Assembly: GCF_001613345.1 (NCBI RefSeq)
Contig: NZ_BDCE01000060.1
Coordinates: forward strand, 1-59,634
Direction of reading: 5' to 3'
Source of the DNA: Nocardia uniformis NBRC 13702
Lineage (GTDB): Bacteria > Actinomycetota > Actinomycetes > Mycobacteriales > Mycobacteriaceae
Length of the DNA: 59,634 nucleotides
The first letter of the stretch is position 1; each line of letters begins with the position of its first letter. The translations under genes and the position numbers were made by a program. Under the pieces are notes generated by a model, which saw only the letters and a list, made by a program, of their open reading frames with translations, had not been told where the DNA came from and ran no database searches. Below, piece by piece: positions 42,714 through 51,925 of the stretch.

Positions 42714-44155
42714 CAGGAGGGGTCCTTTCCGAACAGCGAGCGTGCCGCCCCGGCGGAGACGACCGATCCGGTGACCACGATGCCCGCACCGGAGACCGCT
42801 TCGCCACTCTCGCCCTCTTCGGCGAGGGCGATCGCGGTCTCGATGGCATCGGTGAGATCGTGAGCCACCGCTACGCGTTCGTCGCCGAAGCGCTGTACGG
42901 CGAGGTTGGCGAGATCGTCGACGGGCAGGGCGCGCGGGGAACCGTTCTGGGTGACGACCAGTTCGTCGAAGATCGGCTCCAGGGCATCCAGAATGCCGCC
43001 GACGTCCTTATCGGCCAGCACCGCGACCACGCCGACGAGTTTTCGGAAGTCGAATTCGTCACTGAGGGTTTTGGCGAGGGCCTGGGCGCCGGCCGGATTG
43101 TGCGCGGCGTCGATGAAGATGGTCGGCGCGCTGCGCATGCGTTCCATCCGGCCGGGACTGACAGCGGCGGCGAAGCCCGCGCGAACGGCCTCGATATCGA
43201 GTTGGCGCTGCGAGCCCGCACCGAAGAACGCCTCGACGGCCGCGAGCGCGAGTACGGCGTTGCGGGCCTGGTGTTCGCCGTGCAGCGGCAGGAAGATCTC
43301 GTCGTACACGCCGCCGAGTCCCTGTAATTCGAGCACTTGGCCGCCGACGGCGACGGCGCGCGACAGCACCCGGAACTCCGAACCCTCACGCGCGACAGCG
43401 GCGTCGACCTCGACAGCCCGGCGCAGCAGCACATCCATGACTTCGGGGTCCTGCTCGGCAATGACGGCGACGGTGTCGCGGGGGACGAGGTCGTCTTCGG
43501 GAGCCTTCTTGATGATTCCGGCCTTCTCCCCCGCGATGGAGGTCAGGTCCGGTCCGAGGTACTCGGTGTGGTCCAGCCCGATGGGGGTGATGACCGCGAC
43601 CTGACCGTCGATCACATTGGTGGCGTCCCAGGTTCCGCCGAGTCCGGTTTCCACAATCGCCACATCGACGGGCGCTTCCGCGAATGCGGCGTACGCCATG
43701 GCGGTCAGCACCTCGAACTTGCTCATGCGCGGACCGCCCGCCGCCTCCGACCGCGCGTCGATCATCTCGACGTACGGCTGGATATCGCGGTAGGTCTCGA
43801 CATAGCGCCCGGGGGTGACGGGCGCGTTGTCTATGGCAATGCGCTCGGAGGCCAGTTGCAGATGCGGGCTGGTGATCCGGCCGGTGCGCCGGTGCAGCGC
43901 GGTCATCAGGGAGTCGATCATGCGGGTGACCGAGGTCTTGCCATTGGTGCCCGCGATATGGATGGCCGGATAGTTCCGCTGCGGCGAGGCGAGCAGATCC
44001 ATGAGGGTGGAGATGCGGTCGAGCGACGGCTCGATCTTGGTTTCCGGCCAGCGCTTATCGAGTTCGGCCTCTACCAACGCCATTTCGGCGAGGTCGACCG
44101 GGGAGGTGCCGGTGATCGGCTCCTCGGCGTACCGGCGTTCGGGTTCGTTGTTCAT
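42713..44155 (-). CDS. folC: Folylpolyglutamate/dihydrofolate synthase
   Basis: A 480-residue Mur-ligase-type enzyme that adds glutamate to dihydropteroate and folates. P-loop HIAGTNGKTSVTRM, TSPHLQLASERI, ETGLGGTWDATNV with catalytic acids, LDHTEYLG, and AAHNPAGAQAL in the C-terminal domain. Its start overlaps the valS stop as ATGA, indicating a tightly coupled valS-folC-DUF4233 operon. Confidence 0.95.
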   Translation of the reverse strand: MNNEPERRYAEEPITGTSPVDLAEMALVEAELDKRWPETKIEPSLDRISTLMDLLASPQRNYPAIHIAGTNGKTSVTRMIDSLMTALHRRTGRITSPHLQLASERIAIDNAPVTPGRYVETYRDIQPYVEMIDARSEAAGGPRMSKFEVLTAMAYAAFAEAPVDVAIVETGLGGTWDATNVIDGQVAVITPIGLDHTEYLGPDLTSIAGEKAGIIKKAPEDDLVPRDTVAVIAEQDPEVMDVLLRRAVEVDAAVAREGSEFRVLSRAVAVGGQVLELQGLGGVYDEIFLPLHGEHQARNAVLALAAVEAFFGAGSQRQLDIEAVRAGFAAAVSPGRMERMRSAPTIFIDAAHNPAGAQALAKTLSDEFDFRKLVGVVAVLADKDVGGILDALEPIFDELVVTQNGSPRALPVDDLANLAVQRFGDERVAVAHDLTDAIETAIALAEEGESGEAVSGAGIVVTGSVVSAGAARSLFGKDPS

Positions 44156-46839
44156 TTGCGCTCCGCCAGCTTCGCGATTTCGGACAGCCGCGCGCCGATG
44201 CGTTCGACTTCGGAGGCGGCGATCTCCTTGCGGCCCTTGATCTTCTCGACCACCTCATCGGGAGCCTTGGCGAGGAAGCCCGCATTGCCGAGCTTGGCGG
44301 TGGTGCCCGCCAGTTCCTTCTGCGCGGCGGCGAGATCCTTCTCCAGGCGACGGCGTTCGGCGTCGAGGTCGACGGTCCCGGAGGTGTCGATTTCGACGGT
44401 CACCGTGGCATCGGTCAGGCGCACCTCGAGGGAGGCGGTGGCGGCGAAATCCACGCCCGCCTCGGTAAGCCTTGCCAGGCTGGTGATTTCGCCGAGCTGG
44501 CCGGTGAGGTCGGCGGCGTCGAGGCCGATGAGCTTGGCCGCCACCTTCTGGCTGTCATTGAGATCCTGGTCGCTGCGGAAGCGGCGGATCTCGGTGATGA
44601 GGCGCTGGGTATCGGCGATACGGCGATCGGACACCGCGTCGGCGGGCACGCCGGAAACCTTGGGCCATTCGGCGACCACAATGGATTCCCCACCCGTGAG
44701 TGCCAGCCACAGCGATTCGGTGACGAACGGAATGGCCGGATGTAGCAGGCGCAGTACCGAATCCAGCACATTGCCGAGCACGATGCGGGTGCTGGCGGCC
44801 CGCCCTTCCGATTCACCGAACTGCACCTTGGCCAGTTCCAGGTACCAGGCGCACAGTTCATCCCAGGTGAAGTGGTACAGACCCTCGAACGCCTTGCTGA
44901 ACTCGTAGCGGTCCAGCGCCGAATCCACTTCGGCCACAACCTGGTCCAGGCGATCGAGGATCCATCGGTCGGAGTCGGTGAGGGTGTCGCGGGCGGGCAG
45001 CTCACCCGGCTGCGCACCGTTCATGAGCGCGAACTTGCTGGCATTGAACAGCTTGGTAATGAAGCTGCGCGAGGCCGTCACATGCGAGGTGCCGACGGAC
45101 AGGTCACCGCCCGGCTGCGCACCGCGCGCCAGGGTGAATCGGGTGGCGTCCGCGCCGTACTCGTTGATCCAGTCCAGCGGGTCGATGCCATTGCCGCGCG
45201 ACTTGGACATCTTCTTGCCGTGCTCATCGCGAATCAGGCCGTGCAGGAACACATCCTGGAACGGCACCTGCTTCGTGTCCTTGCCGACGCCGAGCACCGA
45301 GTCGTCGGACACGTACATGCCGAACATCATCATCCGGGCCACCCAGAAGAACAGGATGTCGTAGCCGGTGACGAGAACGCTGGTGGGATAGAACTTCTCG
45401 AGCTCGGCGGTGGCGTCGGGCCAGCCCATGGTCGAGAAGGGCCACAGGCCCGAGGAGAACCAGGTGTCGAGCACATCCGGGTCCTGGACGAAGCCCTCGG
45501 GGGCCGGCTCATCCGGTCCCACACAGACGACCTCACCTTCGGGGCCGTACCAGATCGGGATGCGGTGGCCCCACCACAGCTGCCGGGAAATGGTCCAGTC
45601 GTGCATATTGTCGACCCAGTCGAACCAGCGCGGTTCCTGGCCCGCGGGGTGAATCTTGACGTCGCCGTTGCGCACCGCGTCACCGGCGGCCTTGGCGAGC
45701 GGTTCCACCTTCACCCACCACTGCATGGACAGGCGCGGTTCGATGGGCTCGCCGGAGCGCTCGGAGTGGCCGACGCTGTGCGAGTACGGGTACTTGCGTC
45801 CTGTCACGCGGCCCTCTGATTCGAGGCGCTCGCGGATCTTCAGCCGCGCCTCGAATCGGTCCATCCCGTCGAATTCGGTTCCGGTTCCGGCGATCTTGCC
45901 GGTTTCGTCCATGATGGTCGGCATCGGCAGGTTGTGGCGCAGGCCCAGCTCGAAGTCATTGGGGTCGTGCGCGGGGGTGATCTTCACTGCGCCGGAACCG
46001 AATTCGGGATCGACGTAGTCGTCGGCCACGATCGGGATCTGACGGCCGGTGATCGGGTGGTACAGCGTGCTACCGATGAGTGCCCGGTACCGCTCGTCGT
46101 CCGGGTGCACCGCCACCGCGGTATCGCCGAGCATGGTCTCCACTCGGGTGGTGGCGACAATCACATGCGGCTCATCATCGTTGAGCGAGCCGTAGCGCAG
46201 CGAGACCAGTTCGCCGTCGACGTCCTTGTAGTCGACCTCGAGGTCGGAGATACCGGTCTTCAGCACCGGCGACCAGTTCACCAGTCGCTCGGCGCGGTAG
46301 ATCAGTCCCGAGTCGTAGAGCTTCTTGAAGATGGTCTGCACGGCCCGCGACAGGCCCTCGTCCATGGTGAAGCGGTCGCGGCTCCAGTCCACGCCGTCAC
46401 CGAGGCGCCGCATCTGGCCCTGGATCTGGCCGCCGGATTCGCGCTTCCAGTCCCAGACCTTGTCGATGAACAGCTCGCGGCCGAAGTCTTCCTTGGTCTT
46501 ACCGTCGACGGCGAGCTGCTTCTCCACCACGTTCTGGGTGGCGATACCCGCGTGGTCCATACCGGGCAGCCACAGCACCTCGAAGCCCTGCATGCGCTTG
46601 CGGCGGGTCAGGGTGTCCATGAGGGTGTGGTCGAGGGCGTGGCCCATATGCAGGGTGCCGGTGACATTCGGCGGCGGCAGCACGATCGAGTACGCGGGTT
46701 TGTCGCTGCCGGCATCGGCGGTGAAGTAACCAGCCGCTACCCAGCGTTCGTACAGGTCGGCCTCTACTTCGCTGGGGGTCCAGCTTTTGGGGAGGGCATC
46801 GGCACGATTACGCGGGTTCTCTGAGGCTGCGCTGGTCAC
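44152..46839 (-). CDS. valS: Valyl-tRNA synthetase
   Basis: An 895-residue class I synthetase. The HIGH motif appears as LHMGHALD near residue 65, the KMSKS motif as KKMSKSRGN near 540. The editing domain lies between them, followed by the tRNA anticodon domain and a C-terminal coiled coil (LDAERRRLEKDLAAAQKELAGT). The GTG start lies 6 bases after a -10-like TAGAAT, suggesting a leaderless mRNA. It is the first gene of the valS-folC-DUF4233-ndk series. Confidence 0.97.
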   Translation of the reverse strand: MTSAASENPRNRADALPKSWTPSEVEADLYERWVAAGYFTADAGSDKPAYSIVLPPPNVTGTLHMGHALDHTLMDTLTRRKRMQGFEVLWLPGMDHAGIATQNVVEKQLAVDGKTKEDFGRELFIDKVWDWKRESGGQIQGQMRRLGDGVDWSRDRFTMDEGLSRAVQTIFKKLYDSGLIYRAERLVNWSPVLKTGISDLEVDYKDVDGELVSLRYGSLNDDEPHVIVATTRVETMLGDTAVAVHPDDERYRALIGSTLYHPITGRQIPIVADDYVDPEFGSGAVKITPAHDPNDFELGLRHNLPMPTIMDETGKIAGTGTEFDGMDRFEARLKIRERLESEGRVTGRKYPYSHSVGHSERSGEPIEPRLSMQWWVKVEPLAKAAGDAVRNGDVKIHPAGQEPRWFDWVDNMHDWTISRQLWWGHRIPIWYGPEGEVVCVGPDEPAPEGFVQDPDVLDTWFSSGLWPFSTMGWPDATAELEKFYPTSVLVTGYDILFFWVARMMMFGMYVSDDSVLGVGKDTKQVPFQDVFLHGLIRDEHGKKMSKSRGNGIDPLDWINEYGADATRFTLARGAQPGGDLSVGTSHVTASRSFITKLFNASKFALMNGAQPGELPARDTLTDSDRWILDRLDQVVAEVDSALDRYEFSKAFEGLYHFTWDELCAWYLELAKVQFGESEGRAASTRIVLGNVLDSVLRLLHPAIPFVTESLWLALTGGESIVVAEWPKVSGVPADAVSDRRIADTQRLITEIRRFRSDQDLNDSQKVAAKLIGLDAADLTGQLGEITSLARLTEAGVDFAATASLEVRLTDATVTVEIDTSGTVDLDAERRRLEKDLAAAQKELAGTTAKLGNAGFLAKAPDEVVEKIKGRKEIAASEVERIGARLSEIAKLAERK

Positions 46840-46845
46840 CGGAAG

Positions 46846-46851
46846 ATTCTA
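46846..46851 (-). promoter_or_regulatory. -10 box of leaderless valS transcript
   Basis: TAGAAT on the minus strand, followed by CTTCCG and then the valS GTG. This spacing would put the transcription start on or next to the start codon. No ribosome binding site precedes the GTG, consistent with leaderless initiation. No clear -35. Confidence 0.6.
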
Positions 46852-46929
46852 GTTGTTGGCAACCTCGGCGAGCGAGCAGGTTGCTTCCGCGTGGTCCGCG
46901 GCCGCCGGAGGCGGGGTGAAATAGCCGAA

Positions 46930-46972
46930 GGGCGAGGCTCTCGGCGGATGAGGGACACCGAGAGCCTCGCCC
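46930..46972 (-). terminator. Perfect 15-bp stem-loop terminator
   Basis: GGGCGAGGCTCTCGG (46930-46944) pairs perfectly with CCGAGAGCCTCGCCC (46958-46972). It follows the flavoprotein gene at 47068 on the minus strand and insulates valS from it. Confidence 0.85.
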
Positions 46973-47067
46973 TCGAAAGCCAGCCTACCGCCGATCCGGG
47001 CAACCCCTTGGAATCCATAAGCAATTCTCAGGTTTTCGCCTAATCGCCCAGGATAGGCCAACTTTCG

Positions 47068-47997
47068 TCAGTGCGGATCACAATCGTCTGCCATCAGATC
47101 GGTGTTGATGGCGATGGCGACAGCGGCGGCGGTACCGGCCGCGGTGATCACCTGCATTCGCGGATCCACCACATTGCCCGCTGCCCAGACGCCGGGCACG
47201 CTGGTCTGCCCGTTGGGGTCGGTGCTGACGAAGCCCTGGTGTCCGATTTCGCAGCCGAGCGCGTCCAGGACCGCATTGTCCGGGATCATGGCGGCGACGA
47301 CGAATAGGGCGGAGCGGGCGACCGAGCTGCCGTCGGTGAGGTCGACCGTGTGCAGGCGGTCCTCGGCAATGGTGAGTCCGGACACCTTTCCGTCCATGAT
47401 GCGCACCCCGCGCGCGGTAATGCGCTCACGATCGATATCGGACAGGTCCAGGGTGTTCGGGAAGAACACCAGGTCGCGAGACCACTGCGGCAGCATCAGT
47501 GCCAGGTGGACCGAGCGGGAGACGGGTCCGGGTTCGGCCATGCCCATCAGACCGAGGGGCTGGTCGGCCACTTCGTGGCCGTGGCAGTAGGGGCAGTGCA
47601 GCACATCTCGACCCCAGCGCTCGAGTAGGCCCGGAATGGGCGGCAGTTCGTCGCGCAGTCCGGAAGTCACCAGCAGCCGCCGGGTGCGCAGCGTGCGTCC
47701 GCCGGTCAGGCGGACGGTAAAGCCCGGTTCACCCTCGATCCTCTCGGCCGTTGTCGCCCGGTCGTCGACCAGTTCACCGCCGTATCCGGCCACCTCCTCG
47801 CGGCCGACACTGAGCAGGTCGAGCGGCGGCATACCGTCTCGGGACAGGAACCCGTGCATATGTGCGGCGGGGGCATTTCGCGGCATGCCCGCGTCCACCA
47901 CGGCCACCCGGCGTCGGGATCGGGTCAGCACCAGTGCCGCCGACAGTCCCGCTGCCCCGCCGCCGACGATCACTACGTCGTATGTTGTTTCGCTCAT
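47068..47997 (-). CDS. Thioredoxin-reductase-like flavoprotein (CPYC)
   Basis: A 309-residue NAD(P)/FAD oxidoreductase of the thioredoxin-reductase-like group. FAD motif VVIVGGGAAGLSAAL, redox pair in HCPYCHGHE near residue 135 (CPYC instead of TrxB CATC), and the second FAD contact GVWAAGNVVDP. The NADPH-binding GxGxxA motif appears degenerate (LMGMAEPGPVSRS), suggesting loss or change of cofactor use. GGAGGTGATCGCA precedes ATG 47997. It may act in thiol reduction or detoxification rather than on thioredoxin. Confidence 0.84.
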   Translation of the reverse strand: MSETTYDVVIVGGGAAGLSAALVLTRSRRRVAVVDAGMPRNAPAAHMHGFLSRDGMPPLDLLSVGREEVAGYGGELVDDRATTAERIEGEPGFTVRLTGGRTLRTRRLLVTSGLRDELPPIPGLLERWGRDVLHCPYCHGHEVADQPLGLMGMAEPGPVSRSVHLALMLPQWSRDLVFFPNTLDLSDIDRERITARGVRIMDGKVSGLTIAEDRLHTVDLTDGSSVARSALFVVAAMIPDNAVLDALGCEIGHQGFVSTDPNGQTSVPGVWAAGNVVDPRMQVITAAGTAAAVAIAINTDLMADDCDPH

Positions 47998-48322
47998 TGC
48001 GATCACCTCCACGGACAACAGTCGTGCAGGAGTGACAGGGCGGCAAATTTCGTTGCCGTTTCCGGGAATTCGCGCGGCCTTCACCGCATTGGCGGCCACC
48101 ACCGGGATGCGGCTCCATGTGCGGGTGCAGCCAACCGATCACGGCAGGGCCCGCCTCCCATTCGGGTACCGTCCAGTATCCCAAGTAGGCTCGCCCCCAG
48201 GCGATCTGGAGCCAGGATCGGGGTTTTCCCGGTTGCCGAACGGTGGGCGAGTGCGGAGGCTGGGAGACGTGAACCCTCCGCTCGAATCCGGCCCGCTCCA
48301 CCTCTCCCCCGAACCGCGCAGT

Positions 48323-48940
48323 ATGACGCCTCGTGAAGTGCATGATTTACGCGGTGACGGAGTCAGCGAATTGCGTTATCCAGCAATGGCTGCTGTGATG
48401 GTGACCGGAGTCCCCGGGGCGGGGAAGAGCACCGCACTGCGCAATCTCTTCGGTGCCACCCAAGACGCCGTCCAACCGGTTGTCGGACAGGACGGGGCGG
48501 TACTGCTGGATTCCGGACACGCCCGCAACTGGTGGGCGCCGCGGCTGGGCGCGATCCCCTATCCCCTGTGGCTGCCGATCGTGCATATCACGCACTTTCT
48601 GCGGATTCGTGCGGCGCTGTACACCGTGAACGGCCCGGTGGTCATTCACGACTGCGGGACGCGGCAGTGGGCACGCCGGCTGGTCGCGATGTGGGCACGG
48701 GGCGCGGGGCGGCAGGTGCACATGATCATGATCGACGCGCCCGCCGAAGCCGCACTGGCCGGGCAGATTTCCCGGGGACGCGAGATCATCGGGCTCAGTT
48801 TCACGGTGCACTGCGTGAAGTGGCGCAGACTGGTCGATTCGGTGGCGACGGGCAAGAAACCAAGGCCCGCACCGACATCGGTGGTCATTCTCGATCGGGC
48901 GGCCGTCACCGAATTGTGTCAGGTGTCGTTCGCGGCGTGA
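48323..48940 (+). CDS. P-loop NTPase/kinase-like protein, function unknown
   Basis: About 205 residues with Walker A GVPGAGKSTALRN, an Asp in HDCGTRQW where small-molecule kinases carry Walker B, and a DAPAEAALAGQISRGREI segment resembling the lid/base-binding part of nucleotide kinases. ATG 48323 is a choice among several in-frame starts (GTG 48269, ATG within AMAAVMVTG); none has a good ribosome binding site. It is divergent from the CPYC flavoprotein. Substrate not known. Confidence 0.7.
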   Translation: MTPREVHDLRGDGVSELRYPAMAAVMVTGVPGAGKSTALRNLFGATQDAVQPVVGQDGAVLLDSGHARNWWAPRLGAIPYPLWLPIVHITHFLRIRAALYTVNGPVVIHDCGTRQWARRLVAMWARGAGRQVHMIMIDAPAEAALAGQISRGREIIGLSFTVHCVKWRRLVDSVATGKKPRPAPTSVVILDRAAVTELCQVSFAA

Positions 48941-49009
48941 AGCCATCGCGAACGCCGATCCCGTATCCGACCCGACACCGTTCCGGTACCGCGGGCCGGT
49001 GCTATCGGT

Positions 49010-49219
49010 ATGAGACTGAATAATGGTGAGACGCAGGTACTTGCGACCAGTTCGGTACCGCCTCTGCTGGATGGATTCATACCACCTCCCCCGAACCCAG
49101 AGTGGGTGCACGTGCCAGCGAAGGAAACTGTCGGTGCGGCCGGAAACGGGCAAGGTGGCGGCATCGATGTGGCCCGGGTGCGAGCCGACAGTCCTGCAGA
49201 ACTGGTGGAAATCGTGTGA
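49010..49219 (+). CDS. Possible 69-residue hypothetical protein
   Basis: An ATG opens a 69-codon frame (MRLNNGETQVLATSS, then PPLLDGFIPPPPNPEWVHV and DVARVRADSPAELVEIV). Composition looks protein-like and the stop lies inside a terminator hairpin, but no proper ribosome binding site is seen. It occupies an otherwise empty 350-base gap. Low confidence that it is translated. Confidence 0.35.
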   Translation: MRLNNGETQVLATSSVPPLLDGFIPPPPNPEWVHVPAKETVGAAGNGQGGGIDVARVRADSPAELVEIV

Positions 49220-49258
49220 GCGCCCCCGACCGGGCATGGGTCGGGAATGCTCACACGT
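49214..49258. terminator. Two-part stem terminator
   Basis: CGTGTGAGC (49214-49222) pairs with GCTCACACG (49250-49258), and inside it CCCGACC (49226-49232) pairs with GGTCGGG (49240-49246). It lies downstream of the lipid kinase gene (minus) and at the end of the possible small gene (plus). Confidence 0.75.
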
Positions 49259-49297
49259 CCGAGGGCGGGCTGGAGGCTCCGGACCGGCCGCGACGGG

Positions 49298-50233
49298 CTA
49301 CGGCACCAGGACCGCCTGGGCGCCCGGTACCGCACGGAATGTGGCCGGAAGCATGCCCGCCGGTTCCCCGTCGGCCGTCGCGGGTGCACCCGAGGCCGAC
49401 AAGGTGATGGTGGCGGCACGGTACTGGCTGACGGCCGGGTGGTCGATGCGCTTGCCGGAGGACAGCGACGGCAGCATCTTGAGCATCGCGAGCCGCGACA
49501 TGGCCCCGACCACGGTCAAATCCAGCATCCCGTCGTCCACGACCGCGTCGGGACAGATGAGCATGCCACCGCCGTAGGTCTTGGTATTGCCGACGGCGAC
49601 CATGATCGCGTCCAGTTCCACCACGGTGCCGTCGGGGTGGTCGGGCGATCCGGTGAGTTCGATGCGGTACGGCACCGCCAGCCCGTTGAACAGTTCGATG
49701 AGCGCGGCGAACGTGTAGCGCATCGGCCCCTTCGGCCAGCGCAGTTCGTTGGCGCGCAACGTGACTCGGGCATCGAGACCGGTACCGGTGACGGTGGCGA
49801 ACCAGAACGGACCGGAATCCGCGGCGGTGGCCGCGGTTTCGACGGTGCCCAGGTCGATGTCCTGGGTCTTGCCCGCGAGCACCACATCGACCGCGGCATC
49901 GGTCGCATCCGGAATACCGAGCTGCCGGGCGAGGTCATTGCCGGTACCGCCCGGCACCAATCCGAGCGGAACACCGGTCCCCGCGAGCTCTTGCAGCACA
50001 ACACAGGTCAGGCCGTCGCCGCCCGCGCTCACCACGGCATCGGGGCGATGCTCCGGATCAGCGAGGGCTTCGCGCACCAGCCGTGCGGTATCGGCCGCCG
50101 AGGTGCCGCACAGCTCCCTGACCCGCACGCCATGGGTGGTGAAGCGGGCGATGGCGGCGGCGCCGACCTCGAGGCCACGGCCGTGCCCGGACATGGGATT
50201 GGTCACCAGGGCGACCGAGTGGATCTCTTTCAC
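49298..50233 (-). CDS. YegS/DAG-kinase-type lipid kinase
   Basis: A 311-residue member of the diacylglycerol/YegS lipid kinase family. NPMSGHGRG at the start, SAGGDGLT where the family usually has GGDGT, and PGGTGNDLARQLG, which with the former shapes the ATP site. The C-terminal beta-sandwich has VGNTKTYGGGMLICPDAVVDDGMLDL. The product would phosphorylate a lipid alcohol such as diacylglycerol or an alkylglycerol. GTG 50233 overlaps the AgpS stop as GTGA, so the two are co-translated. The Thr to Leu change in GGDGT is unusual. Confidence 0.87.
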   Translation of the reverse strand: MKEIHSVALVTNPMSGHGRGLEVGAAAIARFTTHGVRVRELCGTSAADTARLVREALADPEHRPDAVVSAGGDGLTCVVLQELAGTGVPLGLVPGGTGNDLARQLGIPDATDAAVDVVLAGKTQDIDLGTVETAATAADSGPFWFATVTGTGLDARVTLRANELRWPKGPMRYTFAALIELFNGLAVPYRIELTGSPDHPDGTVVELDAIMVAVGNTKTYGGGMLICPDAVVDDGMLDLTVVGAMSRLAMLKMLPSLSSGKRIDHPAVSQYRAATITLSASGAPATADGEPAGMLPATFRAVPGAQAVLVP

Positions 50234-51873
50234 GGGATCAGCTTCCCAGGGTTGAGGATTCCGGTGGGGTCGATGGCCTGCTTGACCGCGCGCAGCACCT
50301 GGACGCCCAGGTCGCCGATTTCGTCGGTCATCCACGGGCGGTGATCCGCGCCGACGGCGTGATGGTGGGTGATGGTGCCGGCGGCGGCCACGATGGCGTC
50401 ACCGGCGGCGCGTTTCGCGGTGGCCCACTGGGTGATCGGGTCGTCGGCCTGTTTGGCGATGACGGTGAAGTAGAGGGAGGCACCGGTCTGGTAGGTGTGC
50501 GAGATGTGGCACATGACCAGGGCGGGGGTGCCCTGGGCGGTGAGCGAGTCCGTCAGTGCCTGGGTGACTTTCGCCTTGAGGTTGGCGAGGTTGGACCATT
50601 CGGTGGCGGTTTCCAGTGTCTCGCAGAGGATTCCGACATCGAGGAGGGCGTCGCGCAGATACGGGGCGTTGAAGCGGCCGTGTTCCCATTCCCGGGCGGG
50701 GGTTTCGCCGAGGGCGGTGCCGCCGGCGGCGGTCAACAGGGCTTCGGCTTCGCCCTTGCGGGCCTCGACGTGAGCGGGGGTGCCCTCGAAGGTGGTGATG
50801 GCCAGGCAGCCGCCGACGGTCGCGCCGCCGATATCTCCGGCGCGGGCCAGGTTGAGTCCGGTCTCCGCCTCGTCGGACAGCCGCAGCACGGTGGGGTTCG
50901 CGCCGGTCTGGATCACGGTGCGCAGAGCGTTCGCGCCGGTGGTGAAGTCGGGGAATGACCAGGCCTGGTAGGCGGTGGTTTCCGGGACGGGGTGGACGCG
51001 CACGGTGACGGCGGTGATAACACCGAGGGTGCCCTCGGATCCGGCGAAGAGTTCCCGCAGATCGGGTCCGGCGGCCGAGGCGGGGGCGCGACCCAGGTCG
51101 AGGCTGCCACCCGGGGTGGCGACGCGCAGCCGCTGGATCATGTCGTCGAAGCGGCCGTATCCGGCCGACGCCTGTCCGGAGGAGCGGGTGGCAGCGAAAC
51201 CGCCGATACTGGCGTATTCGAAGCTCTGCGGGAAGTGGCCGAGCGAAAGCCCCTGCGCGGCAAGCAGTTCCTCTGCCTGCGGGCCGGTGAGTCCCGCGCC
51301 GAGGGTGGCGGTGCCGCTGATCGGATCGACGTCGGTGAGGGTGTCGAGGCGGCGCAGGTCGAGCGCGATGACGGTGGGGAATCGGCCACGCACCGGGTCG
51401 AGACCGCCGACCACGCTGGTGCCGCCACCGAAAGGCACCACGGCAATGGCGTTTTCGGCACAGTAGGCGAGGATCGCGAGGACTTCGTCATGGTCGGCGG
51501 GGAAGACAATGGCGTCGGGGGCGTCCTGCTCGCCGTCGGCGCGGCGGCGCAGTAGATCGGGGGTGCTCTTACCGCCCGCGTGGCGCAGCCGATCGCGATG
51601 ATCGGCCGAAACATTCTCCGCGCCGACCACCGCGACGAGCCCGGCATGCTGCTCGGACGTAATCGCGGTCGCGCGCAACGGCACATCGCCCTCATCGCGA
51701 CGGGTCACCGGCTCGCCGGACACGCCGAACACCTGCGCGAGCAGTCCCCGAATCTGTTCGGGCAGTGGTTTATGTCCGGACGGGGCGCCCCAGGCGTCCC
51801 AAACCATACCCGCGCGGACCTGCGGCTCGCCCGGGTTTTCCGCGGATGTGGCGGGTGCTTTCGTGTCGACCAT
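50230..51873 (-). CDS. Alkyl-DHAP synthase-like FAD oxidase (AgpS)
   Basis: A 547-residue VAO-fold flavoprotein. The FAD P-P loop PFGGGTSVVGG and the active-site HHHAVGADH near residue 505 are the hallmarks of alkyldihydroxyacetonephosphate synthase. The family exchanges the acyl of acyl-DHAP for a fatty alcohol to make the ether bond; some actinobacterial relatives act as glycolate or lactate oxidases. The latter usually lack HHHxVGxDH. Coupling with a lipid kinase and divergence from glpD strengthen the ether-lipid reading. Confidence 0.82.
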   Translation of the reverse strand: MVDTKAPATSAENPGEPQVRAGMVWDAWGAPSGHKPLPEQIRGLLAQVFGVSGEPVTRRDEGDVPLRATAITSEQHAGLVAVVGAENVSADHRDRLRHAGGKSTPDLLRRRADGEQDAPDAIVFPADHDEVLAILAYCAENAIAVVPFGGGTSVVGGLDPVRGRFPTVIALDLRRLDTLTDVDPISGTATLGAGLTGPQAEELLAAQGLSLGHFPQSFEYASIGGFAATRSSGQASAGYGRFDDMIQRLRVATPGGSLDLGRAPASAAGPDLRELFAGSEGTLGVITAVTVRVHPVPETTAYQAWSFPDFTTGANALRTVIQTGANPTVLRLSDEAETGLNLARAGDIGGATVGGCLAITTFEGTPAHVEARKGEAEALLTAAGGTALGETPAREWEHGRFNAPYLRDALLDVGILCETLETATEWSNLANLKAKVTQALTDSLTAQGTPALVMCHISHTYQTGASLYFTVIAKQADDPITQWATAKRAAGDAIVAAAGTITHHHAVGADHRPWMTDEIGDLGVQVLRAVKQAIDPTGILNPGKLIP

Positions 51874-51876
51874 GCG

Positions 51877-51907
51877 TTACAGTCTGACATAGAATGTCAA
51901 GTAGTAA
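51877..51907. promoter_or_regulatory. TetR-type operator between agpS-like and tetR
   Basis: The core TGACAT-AGA-ATGTCA (51885-51899) is a perfect inverted repeat, extended outward to TTAC...GTAA (51877-51907). It lies in the 52-base gap between two divergent genes, so the adjacent TetR protein could repress both directions from this site. Confidence 0.75.
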
Positions 51908-51925
51908 CGATGATGGTGGTGACAG

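Noticed and set aside
46840..47067. Possible T-box leader of valS
   Set aside because: No T-box sequence and too little space; the TAGAAT box abuts the start codon.
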